Below, piece after piece: positions 7,895-14,518 of a DNA stretch of 54,036 nt (position 1 is the first letter of the stretch; every line of letters starts with the position of its first letter). The notes under the pieces were generated by a model. The model did not search any database. It was given only the letters and a program-made list of their open reading frames with translations, and was not told where the DNA came from. The stretch lies in assembly GCA_905236065.1 (NCBI GenBank), contig CAJONZ010000086.1:1-54036 (forward strand), in the 5' to 3' direction. The translations under genes were made by a program, and so were the position numbers. Source of the DNA: an uncultured Bacteroidaceae bacterium (GTDB lineage: Bacteria > Bacteroidota > Bacteroidia > Bacteroidales > Bacteroidaceae).

Positions 7895-7902
7895 TACCTT
7901 TG
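7895..7902 (+). promoter_or_regulatory. -7 promoter element of the FadL-type gene
   Basis: TACCTTTG matches TAnnTTTG. No clear TTTG is seen 19-21 bases upstream. It implies a 5' leader of about 100 bases before the ATG at 8011. Confidence 0.5.
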
Positions 7903-8010
7903 TGCCATCTTATTCATCATCATCTAATTTTTTCAAAAACAAAAGGATTTTTCTCAAAAAGCATTTTTTTCCAACACAGACACAGAATGCTCCCTTTTAA
8001 TTACATGCGC

Positions 8011-9393
8011 ATGAAAAAAACGATAATTTTCACCCTGCTATTCTTGCTGGCATTAGCAACACAGGCAGGCGGTCTGATGACCAACACCAACTACCATGGT
8101 GCCTTCAACCGTATGATGGCACGTGGTGCCTCTAAGGAGATCGATGCTATTTATAGCAACCCTGCCGGCCTCGTATGGGGGCACGAAGGCTGGCAGATCT
8201 CCTTTAACTGGCAAGGCCCGACCCAGAATCGTGACATCGATGCAAACTTCATCTATGGACAAGACCCACAAACGGGCGCACCACTCTATTTCAGCAAGCA
8301 TTACAACGGACAAGCGTCGGCACCCTTCGTACCCGCGTTGTTTGCGTCCTACAAGCACGACCGCTGGGCCATCGGAGCCATGATTGGCATCGTAGGCAGC
8401 GGCGGCTTCGTCAAGTACGACGAGGGCCTGCCCATGTTCGACCAACCGCTGATGGGGATGCTCTTTCAACGGGGACTCACACCCAACATGTACGGCTTCG
8501 ACTCCCAGGTGAAGGGAAAGCAGTACATCTACGGCGGACAGGTCAACTTCAACTACCGCATCACCAACCACCTCTCTGCCGCCGTCGGCTTCAGGGCCAA
8601 CTACTACGACGGCTACTATCGCGGCCACGTGAATGTCAACACCATTCCGGCCTTAGGCAACCAGCGCCTGGTCGGCCTGCAACTCGACTGCGACCAACGG
8701 GGCTGGGGATTCAACCCCATCATCAGCATCAACTACCACTACAAGAAGCTGACCCTCGCCGCCAAATATGAGTTCCGCACGAAACTCAACATACCCAACT
8801 CCACCAATGCACTTGCCGTGGAAATGAGCGGACGCAACATCGACGTGAAGGCAATGGCCGAAAACCTGGGCAACGAGGCCACACTCACCGCACTCTCCAG
8901 CTCCATGGGAAGCATGACGGATAAAGTCTCTGCCTTCCTGCCCGACGAGAAAACCCGCTACGACATGCCCGCCCTGCTCACCGTGGCAGCCGGCTTCGAA
9001 TTCACGCCCAAACTGCGGGCCACCGTGGAATACCACTTCTTCGACGACAAGAACGCCAAGATGGCCGGCGACCGCCAGAAAGAACTGAAACACGGCACCC
9101 ACGAGATTCTGGCCGGCGTAGAGTACGACATCAACAAGACCTTGACCATCAGCGCAGGCGGACAGCGCACCGACTATGGCCTCAGCGACGGCTACCAGTC
9201 GAACACATCCTTTGCCTGCGACAGCTACAGCGTCGGATTCGGTGCGGCCATCAACGTCAACGAACACTTGCGTTTCAACCTCACCTACTTCTGGACCATG
9301 TACAGCGACTACACCAAGCAGATGGCCACAAGTACTGAGACTTACTCACGCACCAACCGCGTCTTCGGTCTCGGCGTTGACTACAAGTTCTAA
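8011..9393 (+). CDS. OmpP1/FadL/TodX-family outer-membrane protein
   Basis: A predicted 14-strand barrel for uptake of hydrophobic compounds such as long-chain fatty acids (family knowledge). The 460-residue protein starts with a signal peptide (MKKTIIFTLLFLLALATQAGG), followed by the FadL-like N-terminal region in which Asn/Ala/Pro/Gly motifs occur (DAIYSNPAGLVWGHEGWQISFN), and ends in a strand with terminal Phe (VFGLGVDYKF), a BAM recognition signal. I chose the ATG at 8011; in-frame ATGs at 7900 and 8005 would place non-signal sequence first. A strong terminator follows at 9432-9468. Confidence 0.88.
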   Translation: MKKTIIFTLLFLLALATQAGGLMTNTNYHGAFNRMMARGASKEIDAIYSNPAGLVWGHEGWQISFNWQGPTQNRDIDANFIYGQDPQTGAPLYFSKHYNGQASAPFVPALFASYKHDRWAIGAMIGIVGSGGFVKYDEGLPMFDQPLMGMLFQRGLTPNMYGFDSQVKGKQYIYGGQVNFNYRITNHLSAAVGFRANYYDGYYRGHVNVNTIPALGNQRLVGLQLDCDQRGWGFNPIISINYHYKKLTLAAKYEFRTKLNIPNSTNALAVEMSGRNIDVKAMAENLGNEATLTALSSSMGSMTDKVSAFLPDEKTRYDMPALLTVAAGFEFTPKLRATVEYHFFDDKNAKMAGDRQKELKHGTHEILAGVEYDINKTLTISAGGQRTDYGLSDGYQSNTSFACDSYSVGFGAAINVNEHLRFNLTYFWTMYSDYTKQMATSTETYSRTNRVFGLGVDYKF

Positions 9394-9431
9394 GCACTTC
9401 AAAATCCGTAATACTTTTTAAACCTTTTTCC

Positions 9432-9468
9432 GACACTGCCAACCCCGGTTGCGCAGTGTCATTTTTTT
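9432..9468 (+). terminator. Intrinsic terminator after the FadL-type gene
   Basis: A 13-bp stem with one bulge (GACACTGC-CAACC / GGTTG-C-GCAGTGTC) and a tight loop is followed by ATTTTTTT. Confidence 0.85.
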
Positions 9469-9507
9469 CAGGCTTCGCCATAACATTCCCCACGCTTCAC
9501 CCAAAAA

Positions 9508-9592
9508 GATTATTCTCGTCGAGAATAGAAAATATATCGACGAGAATATTAAATATGGCGGCGAGAATAAAAATATTCTCGTCGGGAATAAT
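9508..9592. repeat. Palindromic TATTCTCGTCG repeat cluster
   Basis: An 85-base block in which the core TATTCTCGTCG or its complement occurs four times. The first two form a perfect palindrome at 9511-9527 (TATTCTCG-T-CGAGAATA); one inverted core follows at 9538-9549; another inverted pair (GGCGAGAATA / TATTCTCGTC) is at 9561-9584. It lies between convergent genes and abuts the pectate lyase stop codon. Confidence 0.7.
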
Positions 9593-9594
9593 TT

Positions 9595-10653
9595 TTAACG
9601 GTTCTTCCACACAAGATATTTGGCGAAGAGTCGCTGTGGAGAGTAGCCTACCCAACTATATCCGTTGCGGCGTTCGTAACCGATTTCGTTAAACGAACGG
9701 AGCGGAAGGCCATGACGGTCGGAATAGAGCGGAAGCTCCGTCTCCAGGTCGTAGTAGCGGGCCCAGAGGTCGGGCGCTCCGGCCTCATGGACCAGGCGGT
9801 GGTCCGGCTGTCCCTCGACATTGGTAAATGCCTCCAACTTCATGTCGTGGATAGCATGGCCCTTCAACCAATCCACGGCGAAGGCAATGCGGCGGCGAAG
9901 CAGTTTCCGGCTGATGCCCAACTGTTTGAGCAAGGGACTGCGGTAGTCTGGCGCATCATCAACCACATCCATCAGCAGCAGGACGATATCGACCGTCTCC
10001 CCATGCCCGCAATAGGCGGCCAACTCATATTTTCGGGCCGATGCAGGGCGCAGCGTGTGCGCGTCGTGTTGCTGGCACCACACGGTGGGTCGTCCCTTTC
10101 GGTCGGGAATCTGACAGTCGAGGATGCAGCGTACGCCCCGCCAAAAGGCCGTGCGACAAGCCGTCCGGGTCGTTTCCTCCACAGGAATGCGCCCCATCAC
10201 GCCCCTGCCGTCGGCCACGTCACGCAACAGGCGCATCACATTGATCATGGCGTTGTCATTGAACGTCACGTGGTTGGAATAGGAATCGTCCGACCGCGAA
10301 GGCCAGAATTGTGGCCATCCGCCGTTTGCATACTGCATCACAAGCAGGTAGCGCACCCCTCGGTCGAAAGCCGCACGGTAGCGCACGGCACGGGACTCCT
10401 CCACCCCTGCAGCAAGGACTTCGGCCAACGTCCGCAGTTCCCGAATCGTCGCCCCGTTGTCAATCGTGCTGCCGACGCCCGTGCGCCGACATTCTTCCAT
10501 GTAGGCCACGTCCGCTCCCCGCAGCCAGTCCTGGTTCTTCGGCCATCCCCCACTCTCCATCTGATACTTCACGATGCTGTCCGCCAAGGCAAGGTTCTGG
10601 GCCTTCACCGCCGCAGACATAGAGAGGAAAACAAGAAAAATCAAACTCTTCAT
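9595..10653 (-). CDS. Secreted pectate lyase (PelA/Pel-10 type)
   Basis: Cleaves polygalacturonate by beta-elimination. The 352-residue protein has a signal peptide (residues 1-19, ending AVKAQ) and family features: repeated GGWP (SGGWPKNQDW and NGGWPQFWPSR), TIDNGAT near the first third, HVTFNDNAM, WCQQHDAHTLRPASARKYEL and a C-terminal RYYDLET...GYSWVGYSP. These match pectate lyases of polysaccharide lyase family 10. I chose the ATG at 10653, since the 20 residues added by the upstream start are not signal-like. A -7 element at 10678-10685 supports this start. It stands alone here, without SusC/SusD partners. Confidence 0.88.
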   Translation of the reverse strand: MKSLIFLVFLSMSAAVKAQNLALADSIVKYQMESGGWPKNQDWLRGADVAYMEECRRTGVGSTIDNGATIRELRTLAEVLAAGVEESRAVRYRAAFDRGVRYLLVMQYANGGWPQFWPSRSDDSYSNHVTFNDNAMINVMRLLRDVADGRGVMGRIPVEETTRTACRTAFWRGVRCILDCQIPDRKGRPTVWCQQHDAHTLRPASARKYELAAYCGHGETVDIVLLLMDVVDDAPDYRSPLLKQLGISRKLLRRRIAFAVDWLKGHAIHDMKLEAFTNVEGQPDHRLVHEAGAPDLWARYYDLETELPLYSDRHGLPLRSFNEIGYERRNGYSWVGYSPQRLFAKYLVWKNR

Positions 10654-10677
10654 ATCGTTGATGATTAGCAAAAGCAC

Positions 10678-10685
10678 CACAAAGA
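10678..10685 (-). promoter_or_regulatory. -7 promoter element of the pectate lyase gene
   Basis: Minus-strand TATCTTTG matches TAnnTTTG; a TTTG lies about 16 bases upstream, slightly closer than usual. The 10654-10921 gap holds this element, the promoter at 10888-10895 and nothing else I can identify. Confidence 0.55.
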
Positions 10686-10887
10686 TACGCACATCGCAGA
10701 AGCCAAACGGCATGATTAACCATCCTTAACAAAGAAATAATGAATACGGCCTCAATATGCAAAATAAATGTGACATAGAGCACGGAAATAATTTAGTTTG
10801 GGCGTATGTCGGCCTTGATTTCCAACTTTTCAGGGCCATTCGTTCACATTTTTATCTCGGCTGGCTTATCATCTCAGAAATTTTATC

Positions 10888-10895
10888 TAAATTTG
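10888..10895 (+). promoter_or_regulatory. -7 promoter element of the antitoxin-like gene
   Basis: TAAATTTG matches TAnnTTTG and ends 27 bases before the ATG at 10922. Confidence 0.5.
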
Positions 10896-10921
10896 TACCC
10901 AATAACAAAATAGAATTGATT

Positions 10922-11131
10922 ATGTGTACAGTTAATATACAAGTAAACGAGGCGTTGCTTCGCAATGTGATGCCCGAGTTGGACAGTACAGCAGCGATTC
11001 GCCTTTGGGTTCAGAACTTGATAAATCTTCAAATAGAACAGCTTCAGGCTGAAGAAGAGGAAACGATGGATATTGAAGATGCTCGTGCAATGGTTCACGA
11101 AACAATCAGAAAGGAATATGCTTTGCCATGA
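10922..11131 (+). CDS. Small antitoxin-like protein (orphan)
   Basis: A 69-residue protein: a short N-terminal beta-strand (CTVNIQV) followed by helices, then an acidic segment (EEEETMDIED) and a basic end. This layout resembles ribbon-helix-helix type II antitoxins, but I recognise no specific family. I chose the ATG at 10922, which follows a -7 element; the in-frame start at 10757 lies before that promoter. The stop codon overlaps an ATG (ATGA) that opens a 26-codon frame (11128-11208), where a toxin gene would be expected, but no toxin-sized gene follows; a terminator at 11239-11279 closes the unit. It could be an antitoxin whose partner has been lost, or an independent regulator. Confidence 0.6.
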   Translation: MCTVNIQVNEALLRNVMPELDSTAAIRLWVQNLINLQIEQLQAEEEETMDIEDARAMVHETIRKEYALP

Positions 11132-11208
11132 ACCGACCGAAGTTCAAATTACCCGATTTTAAAAGCCAATGCGGGGACTGGAGGGAAATGGCAGCAGGAA
11201 GTTGTTAA
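11128..11208 (+). CDS. Possible 26-residue ORF overlapping the antitoxin-like gene
   Basis: ATG overlaps the upstream stop codon by four bases (ATGA), a translational-coupling arrangement. The product (starting MNRPKFKLPDFKSQ) resembles nothing I know and is too short for a toxin. It may be a genuine micro-protein or the remnant of a lost partner gene. Confidence 0.2.
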   Translation: MNRPKFKLPDFKSQCGDWREMAAGSC

Positions 11209-11238
11209 ATAATAATCCACCGACAGAGGTACTTTGTT

Positions 11239-11279
11239 ATAGAGATCGTAAGTGAAAACTTGCGGCCTCTATTTTTTTT
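11239..11279 (+). terminator. Intrinsic terminator with GAAA tetraloop
   Basis: ATAGAG / CTCTAT outer stem, 2x2 internal loop, then a 7-bp inner stem (CGTAAGT / ACTTGCG, one wobble) capped by GAAA, followed by eight Ts. It ends the antitoxin-like transcript. Confidence 0.85.
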
Positions 11280-11324
11280 GCTTCTTTTTTCCAATAACTT
11301 TTTCGTTGTTATCAAATCTTTTTG

Positions 11325-11332
11325 TAATTTTG
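11325..11332 (+). promoter_or_regulatory. -7 promoter element ahead of the hairpin leader
   Basis: TAATTTTG matches TAnnTTTG. Transcription from about 11338 would include the long hairpin at 11372-11486 in a 240-base leader of the WG-repeat gene. Confidence 0.5.
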
Positions 11333-11371
11333 CCGCGTGTTCTTCGGAACATGACATTTTATTTGCTCTTT

Positions 11372-11486
11372 CGCGCCTCGAATTGGAACCTCAGAATGTG
11401 AACGAGCAATACTTACCAATAAGAAGCTTGCGCCTAAGCGCAGGCTTCCCATAATCGGTAAGAGGTAGTTCCAAACCTGAGGCGCG
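11372..11486 (+). other. 115-base nested hairpin, candidate structured RNA leader
   Basis: A multi-part inverted repeat: outer arms CGCGCCTC / GAGGCGCG (11372-11379, 11479-11486); next TTGGAAC / GTTCCAA (11383-11389, 11468-11474); then CTTACC / GGTAAG (11412-11417, 11457-11462); and an inner 11-bp stem (11423-11433 with 11438-11448, one wobble) closed by the loop CTAA. A 5' side bulge of about 20 bases (11392-11411) is unpaired. It lies between the -7 element at 11325-11332 and the gene at 11579, so it would be transcribed as RNA. There is no protein-coding signal in 11209-11578. Confidence 0.6.
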
Positions 11487-11578
11487 TATGGTGAAGGTCT
11501 GCGCTTTTCTTATGCCCATAGGTCTGCCGCAGCATTTCAGAGGAAAGACATTTATTATTAACCCTAAAAGCAAATAAA

Positions 11579-13342
11579 ATGAAAAAGACAGTTATTTTTT
11601 TAATGATGTGCTTATTGGTGTCCGCAGCACTGGAAGCAAAGAACAAGCCGTTTGGCAACGGACTGTATTGGAAAGTAACTAAACAGGGAGAACAGGCCAT
11701 CTCTGGCAGTAAAGTAAAATCCGATTACAAAGTTTTGAAATCTTCTAAACAGGAATGCCGAGCAGGAGGTAAAGTTAGAGGCGAATTAAGAACTGAAATC
11801 AATGGATTTCAGTGGTATTGCTATAAAAATAAAGAAGCTTATTCTATAACTGGCGAAAAAATATTTCCCACACCATCTTTAACTTCTTTCCCCAAAAAAG
11901 GAATACAAAGTATATTCTTTACAGCAGTAGATAAGAATGATCCAGGAATCTTTGTTGTCTGCTGGAAAGAGGATGGAAAGAAAAAGGGAGCATTTATGCC
12001 CGATGGGAGATGTATTGTATTTAGTAGCGGTTATGATTTTAATGTACGGAGAATAGCTGTGGAATTTACGAATCCATATCGAAAAAAATATTATACTTTT
12101 TTCAATAATTGTATTTTTGATTATGACAGTAATAAAACGTATGGGAGAATAGAGATTTTTAGTTTTGTCTATTCTTATAAAGTAAAAGAGAATTTTTTTA
12201 TCATTACATCAAGAGAAGGTATGTCCCTTGTCCGATATGATGGAGTAAAATTCTTAGAAAAAGCCGATCGTATTGATTATATTGAAAAAGCCCATCATTT
12301 TAAATACACAAGTAATGGGTATATGGGAATCATCGATGCAAATGGAAATGAATTAGCAAACAAATTAACGTCTGTATCATACGAAGATGGAATAATAAAA
12401 GTAAGAAAAAATGAGAGCAATGGTATTTTGGGATTTTCCGGCCAATGGATTATTTCTACAGATAAAGGCTACAATAATATTGTTGAATTAAGTAGTGGAA
12501 ACACAAAATGTTATAAGGTTAGTAAATCAAAATACAGTGGTCCTTACGGGTTGATTAGCTCAACGGGACGAATCATCCTCCCCACAGAATATTCGGTTTT
12601 GGAGACCGCCGGTGGTCGCTATTTACGTTACAAAGTGGGAGATTTCTATGGCATTATGGACTATCAAGGAAATGTAATCATTCCAACCACTAAAGGCTAC
12701 ACATCCATTGGCAACTACATGAGTAGCCAAAATAGTTTTACTTATACTACAAACGGCTACAAAGGAGAGGTTGATTCCAATTGTAGAGAGTTGTCAAGAA
12801 TAAAAATGGAGTCCCCACAACAAACGATAGCTTCATCAGGTTCAAATTCAGACAAAAAGAAATCAAGTATTATGGAGTCTGGCAGCAATTATGAGTTTTT
12901 TTCCTATTTTTCCTATTGCAAGATGGAAAATGGAAAGCCTGATGTTAAGCCAAACTCATGCGAAGGAGTAAAAATTGACTTTTCTTCCAGTAGCAAAATC
13001 AACATATCTTTAATGAAAAATGGTAATGCTACAGAGTCAATAACTATTACTCCGTCTGATGCAACTCTAACAAAAAAAGGTGATGTTGTCATGATATCGT
13101 TTACAGAATATGGAACAACAAAAGCTATAATGATAATAAAGTCATTTAATGGAATGTCAAAAGCAATTGCATGGTATGACAATTTCTCATCTACTACTGG
13201 CAAAATATTCGGTGAAACTGGTCTTGGAAATGTAATGCGACTAATAGATGAGATGAATAAATATAGAGGCACTAATTTTGATTCTCAATTCAATCGAGTT
13301 AAGTCAAAGTTAGAGAGTTATTCATGGAAGAATAAAAATTAA
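11579..13342 (+). CDS. Secreted WG-repeat protein, function unknown
   Basis: A 587-residue protein with a signal peptide (MKKTVIFLMMCLLVSAALEAK). Its central part contains repeats of the form YGxxDxxGxxIIPxxYxxxxx, for example YMGIIDANGNEL, YGLISSTGRIILPTEYSVLE and YGIMDYQGNVIIPTTKGYTSI, which match WG/KWG repeats (beta-propeller-like). After about residue 415 the repeats stop and a low-complexity Ser/Gln linker leads to a different C-terminal domain of about 150 residues. The gene is clearly richer in A+T than its neighbours (many AAA, TAT, ATT codons), which suggests acquisition by transfer. It is preceded by a large structured leader. I cannot assign a function. Confidence 0.75.
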   Translation: MKKTVIFLMMCLLVSAALEAKNKPFGNGLYWKVTKQGEQAISGSKVKSDYKVLKSSKQECRAGGKVRGELRTEINGFQWYCYKNKEAYSITGEKIFPTPSLTSFPKKGIQSIFFTAVDKNDPGIFVVCWKEDGKKKGAFMPDGRCIVFSSGYDFNVRRIAVEFTNPYRKKYYTFFNNCIFDYDSNKTYGRIEIFSFVYSYKVKENFFIITSREGMSLVRYDGVKFLEKADRIDYIEKAHHFKYTSNGYMGIIDANGNELANKLTSVSYEDGIIKVRKNESNGILGFSGQWIISTDKGYNNIVELSSGNTKCYKVSKSKYSGPYGLISSTGRIILPTEYSVLETAGGRYLRYKVGDFYGIMDYQGNVIIPTTKGYTSIGNYMSSQNSFTYTTNGYKGEVDSNCRELSRIKMESPQQTIASSGSNSDKKKSSIMESGSNYEFFSYFSYCKMENGKPDVKPNSCEGVKIDFSSSSKINISLMKNGNATESITITPSDATLTKKGDVVMISFTEYGTTKAIMIIKSFNGMSKAIAWYDNFSSTTGKIFGETGLGNVMRLIDEMNKYRGTNFDSQFNRVKSKLESYSWKNKN

Positions 13343-13455
13343 GAATCAAAGGGACAAGTTATTGGTTCCTGAGTACACAACAGAATTAACACAACATATT
13401 TCACCACAAAAATAGCAAGCGGGAAAGAAGCGAGGCGTTTTTTTTAGTATTTTGC

Positions 13456-13486
13456 TTTGCTGCACCCGCTTTTTTGTGTACCTTTG
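13456..13486 (+). promoter_or_regulatory. Promoter of tRNA-Arg
   Basis: TTTG (13456-13459), a 19-base spacer, and TACCTTTG (13479-13486), 18 bases before the mature tRNA 5' end. Confidence 0.75.
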
Positions 13487-13504
13487 CACCGCATTTGAGA
13501 AAAG

Positions 13505-13579
13505 GCACCCGTAGTTCAATGGATAGAATAAAGGATTCCGGTTCCTTCGATAAGGGTTCGATTCCCTTCGGGTGTACCA
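13505..13579 (+). tRNA. tRNA-Arg (anticodon CCG)
   Basis: Cloverleaf read by eye: acceptor GCACCCG / CGGGTGT (with a terminal G-U), D-arm region TAGTTCAATGGATAGAAT, anticodon stem AAGGA / TCCTT with loop TTCCGGT (anticodon CCG at 13538-13540, decoding CGG), T-arm AGGG-TTCGATT-CCCT, discriminator A and an encoded CCA at 13577-13579. Confidence 0.95.
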
Positions 13580-13614
13580 CCAAGCACAGAGACAAGAAGA
13601 AAAACAAAGCGTAG

Positions 13615-13642
13615 TTTGCCACCTCCCTTGGCAAAGGTTTTT
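13615..13642 (+). terminator. Possible terminator after tRNA-Arg
   Basis: TTTGCCA / TGGCAAA stem (7 bp) with a 7-base loop, then GG and TTTTT. Confidence 0.5.
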
Positions 13643-13718
13643 AACAAGAGCATCATTGCGTAAAGAACACGACATGTGGGCGTTTTTTAGGAAAAATACC
13701 CACTCATTTTTGTGCTTA

Positions 13719-13749
13719 TTGCATACATAACTGGATTTTATTAATTTTG
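13719..13749 (+). promoter_or_regulatory. Promoter of the HMA-TonB-DUF4876-FMN operon
   Basis: TTG (13719-13721), a 20-base spacer, and TAATTTTG (13742-13749), ending 14 bases before the first ATG of the operon. No further promoter-like element is seen in the intergenic gaps of the operon. Confidence 0.7.
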
Positions 13750-13763
13750 CAAAATAAAAAAAC

Positions 13764-14507
13764 ATGAAAAAAGTAACCTTTCTGCTTGCAGCCCTGTTCT
13801 GCACGTTGTTTGCGAGTGCAGCCAATGAGACTGACACCATGATTGTACGCATCAAGGCCATGCGTTGTGAAGACTGCGCCCACAAGGTGAACGTTGCCCT
13901 TCACAAAGACGAAGGCGTTGAGGGCCTTGAGTTCAACCTGGAGCGCCGCACCGTCATCGTGGAATACAATCCGGCCAAGACAAACCCGGAAAAAATCAAA
14001 GAGGAACTTAATGCCACAGGCCGCTACAAGCCCAGCGCGTATGACAAGAACGAGGTGATTCGCCGTGGCATGGGCTTGCAAATGTCGGACATGTGCTGCC
14101 AGGACTGTGCAGACCGCATCAGCAAGAAGCTCTATGGCATGGTGGGTGTGGATAGCGTGGCCCCACACCTTGACAAACAATACACCTTTGTCCGCTACAA
14201 TGCGAACAAGACCTGCAAGGCGGAAATCAAGCAGGCGCTCCTCGACATGGGCTTCACCCCCACGACCTACTACACCAGCAATGTCATCCGCTTCGCCTAT
14301 TACAACGTCCCTGAGAACATCGACGTAGAAGAGGCAACTGAGCAGGTGCTGGCACTGGACGGCGTGGACGACGCAACCATCAACCCCAAGCGCCACTCGC
14401 TGGCCATCACTTACGTCACGGAGCAGACCAACCCCGAGAAGCTGCTCTCCGACATCAAGGCTGCGGGTCTGAATGTGACCGTGCCGACGACCCCACAATG
14501 TAAGTAA
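13764..14507 (+). CDS. Secreted heavy-metal-associated (HMA) domain protein
   Basis: A 247-residue protein with a signal peptide (residues 1-20, ending FASA) and HMA ferredoxin-like domains. Domain 1 (about 25-90) has MRCEDCAHKV, domain 2 (about 105-170) has MCCQDCADRI, both containing the metal-binding CxxC; a third HMA-like segment (about 180-243: DVEEATEQVLALDGVDDATINP) lacks the cysteines. HMA domains usually bind Cu(I), Zn or similar soft metals and are mostly cytosolic, so an exported tandem HMA is notable. The protein ends PQCK. It is first in a six-gene operon with a TonB-dependent receptor 11 bases downstream, which suggests a periplasmic metal chaperone or sensor for the imported ligand (inference). 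Confidence 0.88.
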   Translation: MKKVTFLLAALFCTLFASAANETDTMIVRIKAMRCEDCAHKVNVALHKDEGVEGLEFNLERRTVIVEYNPAKTNPEKIKEELNATGRYKPSAYDKNEVIRRGMGLQMSDMCCQDCADRISKKLYGMVGVDSVAPHLDKQYTFVRYNANKTCKAEIKQALLDMGFTPTTYYTSNVIRFAYYNVPENIDVEEATEQVLALDGVDDATINPKRHSLAITYVTEQTNPEKLLSDIKAAGLNVTVPTTPQCK

Positions 14508-14518
14508 GCAAGGAAGAC

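Noticed and set aside
9508-9592. CRISPR-like array
   Set aside because: The repeated cores are only 11 bases, alternate in orientation and have no uniform spacers.
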